A stretch of DNA of 64,000 bases from Clavaria fumosa (Eukaryota; Basidiomycota; Agaricomycetes; Agaricales; Clavariaceae). Positions within the stretch are counted from its first letter, which is position 1. The number at the start of each line of letters is the position of its first letter. Below the pieces are notes generated by a model. The model did not search any database. It had not been told where the DNA came from and was given only the letters and a program-made list of their open reading frames with translations. Of the stretch, positions 14,513-25,630 are shown in pieces. A program made the position numbers and the translations under genes. The stretch spans positions 1,736,001 through 1,800,000 of the forward strand of contig OX637801.1 in the NCBI GenBank assembly GCA_951802425.1. The letters run 5' to 3'.

Positions 14513-17500
14513 CCCTCTTCTGGAGTCTCTGCTCGCGATTCTGAGTGCATCGATTCTCGTCGAGGTGCTTCTTCATGTTTGAGACGCTGAAACGACAATC
14601 ATATCGTCAGCTAACTTTGAAGTTGAGGACAGACAATTTCAAGCCAGACCTTCTCGTCCCGGTAACTCTTTCGCTTTTCATGAATTTGCTTCGATGACTT
14701 GTAGGAGGATTCGCGTTCTCCGCCGTCCTTCCTGTCCCGCTCTCGCGTTTCCCGCTCCCGTTCTCTTTCCTTGTCTTTTTCCTTTTCCTTTTCTTTTTCC
14801 CCGTCCCTTTCCCTTTCCTTTTCCCTTTCTCGGTCTCTGTTCTTGTCCCTGTTTCTGTCTCTATCCTTCTCCCTGTCCCTGTCCCTGTCCCGCTCTCTGT
14901 CTCGCTCTCTTTCGCTCTCTTTCTCCCTCGCTCTCTCCTCCCTATCCCTATCCCTATCCCTATCCCTATCCCTATCCCTATCCTTATCCCTATCCCTATC
15001 CCTGTCCCTGTCCCTATCCCTGTCCCTATCCCTATCCCTGTCTCTGTCTCTCTCCTTCTCCTTCTCCTTCTCCCTCTCCCTCTCCTTGTCCCTGTCCCTC
15101 TCCCGTGTGTGTTCACTACGGGTCGGACGATGCGCAACGCTATCGTGATCATCGTGAGTCCGGTGGTAATGCCTTGTGCTCCGAAAGTCCTTTGCGGGGT
15201 CCTTGCGCTCTCGATATGAGTCGCGCTCTCGATCGCGATCGCGATCACGGTCCCGTTCTCGTTCTCGTTCCCGCTCACGCTCGCGTTCTTTCTCTGGCTC
15301 TGGATCTCGAGCAGGCTCTCGACGTTTGCGACTCGTTGTCGACCCTCCGTCTTCTGAGTGCTCCCGCAAGCGTTCCTAACAAAGCCCAGTTGAGTTTATA
15401 GTCAAAACATAGTATTGTTTGAACTTGCCCTTTGCCTGCGTACAAATTTCAAGAATGCAAACCGACGTCCCTCGTCGTCCTCTAATGCTTTGAACTCGGG
15501 AAGGTGTTCAATCAATGGAACGGCCGATTCATACGAAACGCTGACGTCTAGAGGCTCCGGGAGCTTCTTGAGCGCATACCGCAAGTCATCTTGCAGATGA
15601 CGTTGCCTTCTCTCCAACCGTCTACGCTCCTCGGCCTGTTTCTTCAGGGCTTGCTCTAGCAACTGCAGTAACGTTAGGATGGATCCGAATATATGTCATA
15701 ATGCAAATACTCACCGTCTGAAATACCTCGGATACGTCATCAACAGAAAACTGTTGAAGCTCTTCTTTCAAACCTTCCAACAGAGATTTGAAATCTTCCA
15801 AAGTAGTTGAGGGGCTGACCAAGGGTTGGTCGACTTCCATTCTCTGGTCTTCGTTTGTGATATCCGCCCGCTGAGTAGCTTGAAGTCTGCGAGTCGCGCG
15901 CTCGATGATCAAAATTTTTTCATCCAATGCTTGGTCGAGACGATCAACAACATCCCAGAAAAGTTCAAGCGGATTTGACCCGGGATTGCCGAGCATATTG
16001 AGGTAGCGTTCATCATTTGCAAAGTTAGGATAAGTTTGCTTCCACTTGGTTCTGGCTTTGATTGTGCCTGAGCTCACGAGATTCTGTAGCAGTTCCTGTA
16101 CATTTGAAATAAGCCGTGCTGAAGAGGGAAGAATCCAATCAACCTACCTTGAAAGCTTCCCTCGCTTTACGGTCTTTCCGTGTCTTCTCCACCTGTGCTC
16201 TGCGCATCTGTTCCTCAAATTCTCTCTCCTTCACACGGCTGTAGTCTTCGAAAGCAAGCAAGATGTCCAAGGTCGGCAGTTTTCTTAACTCAGGGTCACT
16301 TTGCCACTCTTCAGATTCCACAACGAGTGAGTGTGCAGCACGCCAGCGTGTTGTCACGTCGACGTCCAACTGCTTGAAAAGCGCCACTACTTTGGCAACA
16401 CTTCGAGCTCGTGCGGCTCTGGCCTCTTGCTAGACAAAAATATTACAAAAAAGCATCGTGTGGACCGCTGGCACAAAAGATACGTACCACTTCATGTTGC
16501 TTCAATTTACCCACGTACTCCTCGAAAATGAGTTTCCTCTCCACTTCAATCTTGGCCTGCTGCCAGATGGGGTGCTGAGAAAATAGCTTGTCCGCAGTTG
16601 GGAATGTGGTATAATGAAAAACATTCGGGTTGCCTTTCAGCATGTTGCGTATTGCGGGACGTAATTTGGCTAATCGATTCTCTTTTTCTTCTTGCTCTTT
16701 CGCAATCAATGCATCTATGAACTACAGACATGTCGGACGCCAGCTCTACAGTTGAAGCAGGCTGCTCACCTTTTGCCACGTAGCCTTCTTCTCAGCGAGC
16801 GTATTTAGCGCCTTATACAAAGGGTCTGTGATGATGGCCCTCATAGTCTGGTCCCAAGTCCAGTTCGCATCGACACCAGCTTTCCTTAGCAGGTGCATGA
16901 ACGCTTTCTCAGCGTCTGCGAAATTCGCAAATCCATTGTGAGGAATGACAGGATCGTCTGGAAGGTTCGGCCGGGCAGGAAGTATACTCGAAGGCGCAAA
17001 CGGAAGGGCGGGGACATGGTGACTAACGGTACCATCACCCCCGTTTATTGAAACTGTGTTACTAACAGTCGCGCTAGGTGACTCGGCAGGTTTAACGGTC
17101 AGCTTGCTGGTCCCTGGCGTCAAGCTCGTAGCTACTGTGGGAGGTGGGGCACTCGAAGAGAGTGAGCAAGAAGTAACTTCAGAATGTTGAGTCCACTCAC
17201 GCCGCCTTTTGCTCCTTTTCCACTTGCTCTAAAACCAGGAGCACTTCATCAGGCATGTCCCACTTCGACTCTTGCGTCTCCGTCTGCGATGCGTAGAATA
17301 AACACTAAAGGCTAAACAAAAAATATCGACTCACATTATAAAAATACTTTCTTCCACCTGTAACATACTCTTTCCACGGAGTTCTGTTTAAGGCGCGCTG
17401 AAGATCACACAGTTAGATTTCAAGGAGCGCCGTATAAATTACTACTTGACGATACCTCAAATGGAGTCTTCAAGACTAGATGGAGAAGTTGAAGATGAGC

Positions 17501-17680
17501 ATTTTCATATGCGAATTGAGCTGTCCGAAGGGCGCACCATCTGGCTTCTCCCATACGCTCTCTTGGGTTCCAGTGTTAAACCAATAAGTGAGACCTTCGG
17601 GATTGCGATGTTCGGTCTATCATTGATACATCATTCAAGTTAGCGGCTAGAGATACAAGATGCCCTACCCAAACACTCAT
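14513..17680 (-). CDS. PRP40: U1 snRNP splicing factor Prp40 (WW-FF protein) with RD/RE tail
   Basis: A nuclear protein that bridges the 5' splice site (U1 snRNP) and branch-point proteins. Exon 1 at 17680 is just MSVW; after a GTAGGG intron, [18 protein letters not shown] and ESVWEKPD form WW domain 1. [26 protein letters not shown] and [14 protein letters not shown] form WW domain 2. FF repeats follow ([79 protein letters not shown]). The C-terminal third is an RD/RE/KE-rich low-complexity domain, rare in yeast Prp40 but common in animal and basidiomycete versions. I extend the stop from 14611 to 14513: an intron ending GTTTCAG joins DEK to [12 protein letters not shown] and TPEEGEI, the usual family ending. 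Confidence 0.9.
14764..15110. repeat. purine hexamer repeat encoding the PRP40 RD/RE tract
   Basis: Read on the minus strand, GGGATA units are repeated in tandem (densest at about 14,941-15,050), flanked by GAGAAA and GGGACA variants, each hexamer encoding Arg-Asp, Arg-Glu or Lys-Glu. The plus strand is the complementary CCCTAT/TTTCCC tract, so several other frames stay open over more than 100 codons; those are artefacts of the repeat. Confidence 0.85.
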
Positions 17681-18580
17681 GACTATTGGTGCTGGAGTTG
17701 TCTGCAAGGATGCACTAGCACGCTGGATATTGGGGACGGGCAATCCCCACTAAGAGCGCATGACGCTTACATAAGCAAAAATGCGCCTAAGCCCTTGATT
17801 TCACTGACCCAAAGATATTTTACTCTCTCCTCAGTTAATTCTGAAGCATTTGGCATGGGATTTTTTGTAAACACAGACTCTTTTATATGTAGATTACAGA
17901 CTTAATTCAAAACATCTCCACTCATGTACAATTGCAGCAGAAACATAAGGGGTCATGACATAAAACCTTGTACCTATCACAGGGCATACTGTACTTCTAG
18001 TCCTCCAGATTGTCTGTCCCTCCAATAACAAAGTCATCACTTGTAAAAATGGTATAATAGTGCTTACCTAGGTGTTCCAAAGCTCCAAATTCTTCCCCCC
18101 AGGTACACACAGTTGGTCAGATGATGTGGAGAATGTCGAGGACAATGAGGATGAAAGCTCAGAGACATTTGGAGTCAAGAGACATTAATATTCAAACTGA
18201 AGAACAGGGAAATACAAGTGGGATCTTATACTGCAAGGACAGGAGTATAGGAGTACTTGAAACATAGTATATATCAAATTACTAGGAGAGTTTCACCACA
18301 TGTGCCTGTGCAATTTTCATGGAACAAAGAAACAACAACAAAAACAACTCCCATGGGTCATGGGCATCCTGGCATTGGTAAACAGAATGATGGGATGAAG
18401 GGAGAAGGTTCTAGAATGAAGTCCGAAAGGTCTGAAGGACAGCAGAATGGAGTCTGAGGAAGGTGCAGAGCAGAGGACGCAGAGTTATGGAGGAGTGGAT
18501 CAGAGATGACCAGAGTTGGTGTGGAATCCAGAGTCCAGAGCAGGGATCATGCTTATGTGATTGGATGGGGTCATAACACA
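17681..18580. other. PRP40 promoter region and unassigned repeat-like sequence
   Basis: About 900 bases. The first few hundred must include the PRP40 promoter. From about 18,240 on the sequence is purine-rich and resembles decayed repeat (18,395-18,540 has many AGAGTC/GGAGT words). I recognise no gene, and no clear boundary between host and repeat sequence. Confidence 0.5.
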
Positions 18581-20360
18581 ACTCCAGCCAATGGACTAGG
18601 TTTCCTGAGTCTTTCTCTACACTCATCTCTGCTCGACAGACCAGTGTCTCAAACCTCACAAAGAACTCTGGTGTGTCAGGACCCATTCATTTTTCCCTGT
18701 CCAAATCCACCTTACCAGCACCTATGAGCCTCCCAACATCCCTCTACAGCCTCACGAACTACCCTACACACTTCCAAAACCCACCTTCTTCTTCTGGAGC
18801 CCTCCCAGGCTTCCCCCACCTTCACACAACACTTGTGACCACAATGCTATACTTGCGCAGCCTCTCTCCACCACACCTTATGCATATCTATCACCCAAAC
18901 CTGCCAAACTGACACATGACATGCAGTTATGCAATCTCTTCATCTGACATGTGACTTGCTGCATGACACCCCTGGTGCTACCACTACCAGCACTAATATT
19001 GTTACCCATGTGACTTCCTGCCCAAGGTCACCTGTGTCACCAATGTCACCAGCATCACCCATGTGACTGCTCTTATGACCTAGCAACCTTAATGCTCAAA
19101 CATGCCACCAACAGTCAGCCATATATACCTTTCAAATTATGTTCTCGTTCTTGTCCCCAGTAGTCTATAACTACATTAGTTATGATCCAAGAACTCTCCT
19201 GTAGTTATAGTTACATATATGATTATTTATCCAGGTCATGACCCATGACCAGTCATGCTCGCAACCTTACCTATGATTCCCTAACCCCTCACAACCTTAG
19301 TAGAATACATGCACAGTTACTTTATGACCGGACCTACCCTGTACTGCTATAGTCTTGTTGCTTGGTGACCTCTGTACTTTTCCTTCTTTGTCATACCTTC
19401 TGTACACACATATATAAAGTCTTACATGTACTTACAGTACTCCAGACTTGATATTGACACACATTGGTTTAAGCTTGAGGCTACTATGCCCTTTGAGCTT
19501 GGAACCACTGCAATTGATAGGTCTTGTCTCACTTGGTGACCTCGACAATACCAAGACACATCCTGCTTTCTTCTAACTCATCCTCTGCACTCGTACAAAC
19601 TTGCACACTTAAGTATTTTCCCTCACTCATCTTGGTACTGATTCTTCAAACCCTGCAGGTTCTCCCATCAGTTGGCAAAGTCATCGCCTTCACTGACACA
19701 TCTCTCAACACCATCATGACCACTTGCAACCTTCTCAACAACACCTCTTTCTCCCAATTCATCTATTTCTCTTTCTACGCTGCATCTGTTGACTCTGCAA
19801 CCTTCTCAATGACATTATTCCTCCCTCAACTCATCCTTTTCTCTTTTTACACCTCATCAAATGTTTTCACAACCTTCTGGGACTGAGCATTCTTGACTGT
19901 GCTCAACAGTTGACTGGTCTTAGCAAGTTTCCAGGATTGGTCACCAACAAGTTGACCTTCGGTACTACTTACAAGATGGGACAAGCCCTAACATGGTGCT
20001 GTCATGGCACCCTGTTTCAACCCAGCAATATCTGCAAGGGCAGTTGCACAGTTGTTTGGGTCATCAAACACTCACTTCATCTCCTCCACAAACTCTGCCC
20101 AGGTTCTGGCCTTGCCATTACCCAGGATCTCTTCCACCCTCATATTCACCCATTTGGCAGTGAATCCATCTTCAGTGATCTTGCTCAGAGCAAAGAGGAC
20201 CTTCACCAGGTCCATAGCATAGGTAGTCGGGTTCGCCACAAACAGGAGGCAAAGTGATTGGAGGAATGTACAAAAGTTCCTTTTTTGCCCATTGAAGGGG
20301 CAACAGCTAGGTCCAGCATCATTTTTATGGCACTGTGAAATAAGGTTCTGGGCCTTGGGC
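18581..20360 (-). pseudogene. Ty3 gag relic, split by a solo LTR
   Basis: Two pieces of one gag gene on the minus strand, 20360-19999 and 18673-18581. They read APFDGQKRNF-like residues (here CCPFNGQKRNFCTF), ALSKITEDGFTAKWVNM, RTWAEFVEEMK and, beyond the insertion, PEFFVRFETLVCRAEMSVEK, closely matching the intact Ty3 gag on the minus strand at 52.7-57.1 kb. A premature stop follows EEMK. The gag ends abruptly near 18,581 after VHWLEL. Outside this fragment no pol or LTR of this copy is visible, so it is a truncated relic. The leader motif GGGCCTTGGGCA also survives at about 20,350. Confidence 0.85.
18674..19993 (+). mobile_element. solo LTR, family A, copy 1 (TSD TGGTG)
   Basis: This 1,320-base block begins TGTCAGGACCC and ends CCCTAACA (TG...CA), and is flanked by direct repeats TGGTG at 18669-18673 and 19994-19998. 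Removing it restores a continuous gag sequence. It has no gene; a TATATAAAG box lies near 19,410. A homologous block lies at 23388-25938 and a fragment at 20957-21043. LTR-like ends and a 5-base duplication indicate a solo LTR (or a coding-less LTR element). Confidence 0.85.
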
Positions 20361-20373
20361 AACTACATCAAGT

Positions 20374-20956
20374 GGCAAATCTTCAATTGGAACCCTGTCT
20401 CTAGACTATGACAAACTAGCTCAAGCACTGGCACCTGCTGTCTTGCACCCGCTGGCCACACTTTTGGCCCCTCAGATACAGCAAAATATTGCTGAGGGTT
20501 ATGCTGCCATCACTCCCATTCACCAGCCAATATCATCACCATCATCCAGTCATCTGGTTGCCAACTCCCTCGAAGCTCAGCTGGGTATTGATGTTGTGGA
20601 TGTGGAGAATGTGAAGCTATCACCTGATCACTACACTGAGCTCCATTCCCTTATGGGGTGGCAAGCTTTTTCAAATCTGTGGAACAGGCATGTGCTGTTG
20701 AGCTTTCTTTGCAATGCAACTGTGATCTATTGGTTGTATTAGGCACTGGGGAGGGGAAGTCAATGGTTTTTTTAGCTGCTGTGGTAAATGCTGCTGAAGC
20801 AGCAGTGGGCCTTTCCACAGTGGTCATCACACCTCTTGTTGCCTTGCTAGATGATTTGGGGTCATGCATGAAACAACTTGGTATCAAGTTTCTGCACTGG
20901 AACAACATTGGAATCCAGCATTATAATGCCAGAGTGATTCTGGTATCAGCTGATAT
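20374..20956 (+). pseudogene. RecQ-like DEAD helicase relic
   Basis: Plus-strand remnants of a superfamily 2 helicase of the type scattered in agaricomycete repeats. The first frame reads LDYDKLAQALAPAVLHPLAT through SPDHYTELHSLMG, then a frameshift near 20,660 moves to FFKSVEQACAVELSLQ. Motif I is GTGEGKSMVFLAAV (about 20,745) and motif Ia VVITPLVALLDDLGSC. The sequence stops after RVILVSADIAL (motif II is missing), where a piece of LTR A abuts. Only the front of the helicase core is present, so it cannot be functional. Confidence 0.75.
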
Positions 20957-21043
20957 AGCACTTGGTGACATTGACAACACCAAGACCACTCCTGCTTCTT
21001 TCTGAATCATCCTCTGCACTTGTACATACTTGCACACTTAAGT
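20957..21043 (+). repeat. fragment of LTR family A
   Basis: About 87 bases from CACTTGGTGACATTG to CACACTTAAGTAT match positions near 19,530-19,615 in copy 1 of LTR A. Its join to the RecQ relic suggests a rearrangement or gene-fragment junction, not a simple insertion. Confidence 0.7.
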
Positions 21044-21299
21044 ATGAACTGTTACAATTTTTGGACTCTGAACACTTAAATTCTTTAAATAGAAAAATGT
21101 AAATGTGTCAAACACAGTGCAGTTATGAATGTTGCATGAAGACCTCTTCACATCAGTAATACACCTATGCATAGTCAATGCAGGTCTCTGATGATGCAGG
21201 ATATTGTGATTAGTACATGAACAGTCACACAAAAGTGATAAAACAACATAATAATAATTCATGCTAATGACCATCAAGCAAGGGTTCTGCCAACTGAGT

Positions 21300-21437
21300 T
21301 GGCACTTCCTAGTATATATGTGGTGGCACAACACATATGTTGAGGCCACAGTCCCATTCCATTCTGAAATCTCTGGATACTTATCCACTTCTTCAATCTC
21401 AGACTCTGACCAGACTCTGCTCTTACTTCTCCATTTT
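21300..21437 (+). repeat. fragment of LTR family D
   Basis: The block around TGTGGTGGCACAAC and TTGAGGCCACAGTCCCA, then AGACTCTGACCAGACTCTGC, matches the 3' part of the solo LTR at 44721-45547. The preceding 250 bases (21,044-21,299) are AT-rich with nothing recognisable. Confidence 0.65.
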
Positions 21438-21846
21438 GCCTGACATTTGTACTAACCTGATAGGACTAGTGAATGACCCGGGTAACCCTGGGGTAAAAAA
21501 ATCTGACCTGTACCCTTACCTGTGCATACCCATACCCATGAACGAAGGGTAAGGGTAAGGGTGGGTAAGGGTCAAGGGTACAGCAGGGGTTTGTCATAAT
21601 ATGAGAAATACTATCTACTATTGAATTACATCCCAATTCCCCTCTAGTGGCTCCTCCTCTTCATCCTCCTTGAGATCAGGGAGCATTGTAACTGCTTTAA
21701 CATCACTGTCTCGTACGTATCCCATTAAGCTCCATGCTCCCAGACACATCAAGGCTCGTGTCGACTGAACCGAGAGGTGACTATGAAGATGTGACAGCAA
21801 AATTCGGCCTTTGCTGAACATGTGTTCGACATTGACAGAGGTAGCT

Positions 21847-22149
21847 TGTCAGGATTGCTTACATAAGCAGGCTGGAAAGGCCAAGAAAGGATTGCAAAAG
21901 AGTTGCGGGAAGATTGCGGATGAGTCACGTGACCCGAATGGGTGGTGGATTATGTAATGGGAAAATCACGTGACCCGGGCCTGGGCGCATCACGTGACGC
22001 ACGGGGTCCGAGCGTGGGACACCGGCAACTCCCGAAGCACTCGCTATATATACTTCATCCTTTTCTTACTTGTGCCCTTTTCCCCTTATGTTAGTATCGT
22101 CATCATTGACCTTACATTAAGTTGTGTGAGCGTGAGACTAAGTCTGACA
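21847..22149 (+). repeat. 5' LTR of Ty3 copy 1
   Basis: 303 bases, TGTCAGGATTGC...AAGTCTGACA. It carries three CACGTG palindromes (21926, 21967, 21991) and a TATATATAC box near 22045. Most differences from the 3' LTR fall at CpG sites; where one LTR has TG and the other CA (for example TGGTGGA versus TGGCAGA), the ancestor was evidently CG. Confidence 0.93.
21926..21996. promoter_or_regulatory. three CACGTG palindromes in LTR U3
   Basis: CACGTG at 21926-21931, 21967-21972 and 21991-21996, all inside TCACGTGA contexts, about 50-120 bases upstream of the LTR TATA-like run. CACGTG binds bHLH factors of the Cbf1/Pho4 type in fungi. In the intact relative some of these read CATGTG, the CpG decay product. 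Function is inferred. Confidence 0.5.
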
Positions 22150-22802
22150 CAATACTAACATCAAACCCAATCCACCCTAGCCCTGTGTCCCAACCCGGCT
22201 AGCCTGGACCCCTATCTCAAACTGTCACACTCTGTCACAGCTTATCCCCCTCATCCTCTTCTTCTTTACCCTGCCTGCGGTGTGTAACAGAACCGCACGA
22301 AATTTTTACTGTGTGTAGATACACGTGACCAGACCCAGAGGAAGTCTACTGTGACCCTCCCCAAGTGATACCGAGTGCCCAAGGCCCGGATCTTTACTTT
22401 ACAGCTACGTACCAGTGAATCGTTAGTGTACAGGGCAAGGAAAGGCCCTCTACATAGTCTTTCTGTAGTTTCCTGGTCCAGTGGACAGAGCCCTTGCTCT
22501 GTGACCATTGTCAGAAGGGCACACGGGCAACTCATTAGGAGTTGTGGAGCAACCACCTGGGACACCATTTGGGCCCCATGCTAGCAAACAGCTTTATAGA
22601 ATAAGAGTTCTATAAGTACCTAAAGTACCTAGAGAGCAGCCTGAGAGGACAGGACTGCTAAGAGATCGAAGAAATCCTGAGTGCCCAAGGCCCGGAATTT
22701 TATTTACAGCATCTACAACTGAGACCGGGTTGAGCCCAGCTCCCCCCCGATTCCCCCGTTACTGATGTCCCCAAAACCCCATCACCACCACCAGGGTCTG
22801 TG
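22150..22802 (+). other. leader of Ty3 copy 1 with internal repeat
   Basis: 653 bases between LTR and gag ATG. GTGCCCAAGGCCCGGA followed by a T-rich run and TTTACAGC occurs twice (about 22,375 and 22,682), and both copies are kept in the relative at 57.1-57.5 kb. A stretch near 22,470 (CCTGGTCCAGTGGACAGAGC) resembles a tRNA A box/D arm and is also conserved in both copies. I could not assign the primer-binding site. Confidence 0.6.
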
Positions 22803-24471
22803 ATGGCTGACCATGTTGCCCCGCCTGAAGTCCATGCCACGAGGCTGGATTTAGTTGTTGCCCCATTTGATGGGCAAAAAAGAAATTTCTGTACATTCCT
22901 CCGGTCGCTCTGCCTCCTGTTTATGGCGAATCCGATAATCTATGCCACGGACCTGGCAAAGGTCCTCTACACCCTCAGCAAAATTACTGGCAAGGGGTTT
23001 GCCGCAGAATGGGCAAATATGAAGGGAGAGGAAATCCTGGGTAACAACGAGGTTGGAACCTGGGCAGAATTTGTGGAAGAGATGAAGCAAGCATTCGATG
23101 ACCTGAACGACCATGCGACTGCCCTTGCAGACATTGCGAGGTTGAAACAGGGTGTCATGATGGCACCTGAGTTCTTTGCAAAGTTCGAAACGATGTTCTG
23201 AAGAGCGGGGATGACAGAAGTGGCCGATTCGGACATCCTGGTCCATTGGCTGGAGTCGAACCTGAGCAGGAGGCTAGTGGGAAAGGTCTATGGTGTTTTG
23301 CCAATGCCAGAGACCTACATGCAGTGGAAGGCACTCGCTGAAAGGCTAGATGCTCAGCAGTGTCACCTCGATGGAGTCATTGCACAGTGTCAGGACCCAT
23401 CCATTTTTCCCTTGCCCAAACCAACTTTACCAGCACCTACGAACCTCCCAACATCCCTCTACAACCTCGCGAACTCCTCTACACATTTCCGGAACCCGCC
23501 ATCCCCTTCCGGAAGCCTCCCCAACCTCTCCCGCATTCACACGACACTTGCGACTATCATACTTTACTTGCATCACCTCCCGCCACCTTACCCTACGTGT
23601 GTCTACCACCCGAACCTGCCAAATCGAGGCACGACACGCAGTTATGCAATCTTCCTCAGCTGACATGTGACTTGCCACGCGGCACCACCGATGCCACTAG
23701 CGTTGCCCACATTACCAGCATTATCCACGTGACTTCTGTCCAAGCGTCACCTGTGTCACTACCACCATCCACATGACTGCACGCATGGACCTCGTGACCT
23801 TAACAATGAAACACACCGCTGATGGCCAGTTGAGCACTACTTCGAATTATGCTTCCTTTCTTCTCCCCAGTCATCTATAACTATGATAATTATGACCAAA
23901 GCATCTCTTCGTAACTATAGTTACCCATATGATTATTTAACTAAGTCATGACCCATGACCGGTCAGGTTCGCGACCTTACTTATGTTTCCCTTACCCCTT
24001 GTGACCTTAGTAGAAAATGTCCATAGTCACTTTATGACTGACCATACCCTGTACTACTATAGTTCTGTCACTTGGCAACCTCTGTACTTTTCCTTTTCCG
24101 TTATACTCTCTGTACATATGTATATAAAGTCTCGCATGTACTTACGGTACTCCAGACTTGATATTGATGCACTTTGGTTTAAGCTTGAGGCCACGATGCC
24201 CTTTGAGCTTGGAACCATCATGATTGATAGGTCTTGTCTCTCTTGGTGACCTCAAGATTGTCAAGACACTTCTACTCTATTCTAACTCGTCCTCTGCACT
24301 CGTATAAACTCGCGTGCTTAAGTATTCTCTTTTATTCGTCCTGATACTGATTCCTTCGAACCCCACAGGTTCTCCCGTCGGTTGACAAAGTCATTGCATT
24401 CACCAATATACTTTTCGACATTGTCGTGACCATCTGCGACTCTCTCAACATCATCTATTTCTCTCTCCTTG

Positions 24472-25630
24472 TGTAAGGGTCCACCCTAGGGGTGAAGGGA
24501 CTTTCCCTGGACGCTTAGCTAATCAGCCACACTTATCCTACTACTGTCACTACGACTGCGTAACCACTGCTATAAACAGGGTACTAACACACTTGTGACA
24601 CGGGATATTCGGTCTCACTTAACCTACATCTTACACCTTTTTGCGTTACCTCACCTCCCATTAATTTGGGCAGGCATTGTAGCAGTGCTACACACTGTTT
24701 GCGTTTTATCTCGACGACCACTTATCGGATTCACTCGATTCGACCGCCGATCGATTCGCCTCAAGAACCGCGTTCGAACGAGCCCTAATACGTGGGTGTT
24801 GGTGGAGCGGTTGGGGAGAAACCAGGACACAGATCTGAAAACAAGATTCGACGATAACTCGACGTCGAGCGGACGAAATCGCACGCGGATAGGCTCTTTC
24901 AAAAGGCCGCCTCAACCGCGTTCAGACGATACCCTTCGCGCGCCAATCCGTCCACCCGTTATGGCGCATCGCCATCTTCTTCGATCTGCTCCCCCTTCCC
25001 CCCACCTTTTCGGCATCCCATCAATTCCCAGCCAATCCCATTCGATTTGGGATCGATTTTTGGCTCCATTCAACGCGCTTTCACGTGGTCTAAAGCGCTT
25101 CCGACAAGCTTTTGTCGTCATCAAGATATCACGAACTTCGTGTCCGCACCGCCGCTCCCTGAGGTTGACGGCAGTTGGTTACTGCCGTAGGCTTTACAGC
25201 CTCGCCAAGGTCTTCCGACCTCACCCCATCATCAGGCAGGTCTCCCCTCACCTGCTGAGCCCTTCCCTATTCCTGGGGATACCCATGCCCCATACCGAAA
25301 TAACCCCTACGTGCCTCGACACAGGAAGGACCCGTGGCCGACGAGGCCTTGGCTGAGTGATTGGATGGGCCCATGGCTCCTTGTTGGAGTTGCAGGGCAA
25401 CCCCTATGCCTTTCCTTTTCTATTTTTTGTTGTTTGACACCTTGAGCAGGTGCCAGTGGGGGGGGGTGTAAGGGTCCACCCTAGGGGTGAAGGGACTTTC
25501 CCTGGATGCTTAGCTAATCAGCCACACTTATCCTACTACTGTCACTACGACTGTGTAACCACTGCTATAAACAGGGTACTAACGCACTTGTGACACAGGA
25601 TATTCAGTCTCACTTAACCTACATCTTACA
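24472..25630 (+). mobile_element. TRIM-like miniature LTR element (TSD CCTTG)
   Basis: Two 164-base direct repeats, 24472-24635 and 25467-25630, both TGTAAGGGTCC...CATCTTACA (six-base terminal inverted repeats TGTAAG/CTTACA), flank 831 bases. CCTTG occurs at 24467-24471 and 25631-25635. A G-rich polypurine tract (GCCAGTGGGGGGGGG) directly precedes the 3' repeat. The repeats differ at five sites, all CpG versus TpG/CpA. No gag or pol domain is recognisable, so it is non-autonomous. Confidence 0.9.
24595..25356 (+). CDS. open frame in TRIM interior, unrecognised
   Basis: A 253-codon open frame starts inside the 5' repeat (MTRDIRSHLTYILHLFALPH) and fills most of the interior. It is rich in Arg, Pro, Ser and Leu and resembles no family I know. 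A second frame is also open for about 90 codons from near 24,876 (DRLFQKAASTAFRRYPSRAN, then FDLGSIFGSIQRAFTWSKAL), so the true frame is unclear. The interior is CpG-rich compared with its surroundings. It could be a captured host fragment, a gag remnant, or chance in GC-rich DNA. Confidence 0.25.
   Translation: MTRDIRSHLTYILHLFALPHLPLIWAGIVAVLHTVCVLSRRPLIGFTRFDRRSIRLKNRVRTSPNTWVLVERLGRNQDTDLKTRFDDNSTSSGRNRTRIGSFKRPPQPRSDDTLRAPIRPPVMAHRHLLRSAPPSPHLFGIPSIPSQSHSIWDRFLAPFNALSRGLKRFRQAFVVIKISRTSCPHRRSLRLTAVGYCRRLYSLAKVFRPHPIIRQVSPHLLSPSLFLGIPMPHTEITPTCLDTGRTRGRRGLG

Noticed and set aside
14941..15060. CCCTAT tandem repeat resembling an interstitial telomere
   Set aside because: The unit differs from the common fungal CCCTAA, it varies by hexamer, and it encodes the conserved acidic-basic tail of PRP40 on the other strand.
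14694..15401. Long plus-strand open frames over the PRP40 tail (proline/serine/leucine-rich)
   Set aside because: They are the complement of the RD/RE hexamer repeat; three frames are open at once because the repeat lacks stop codons.
21490..21590. GGGTAA/TACCC runs as telomere-like sequence
   Set aside because: They sit just inside hAT terminal inverted repeats on both sides of the element and are better explained as subterminal transposase-binding repeats.
22460..22560. tRNA gene in the Ty3 leader
   Set aside because: An A-box-like CCTGGTCCAGTGG is present but I find no B box at the right distance and no acceptor stem; it is also conserved as part of the leader.
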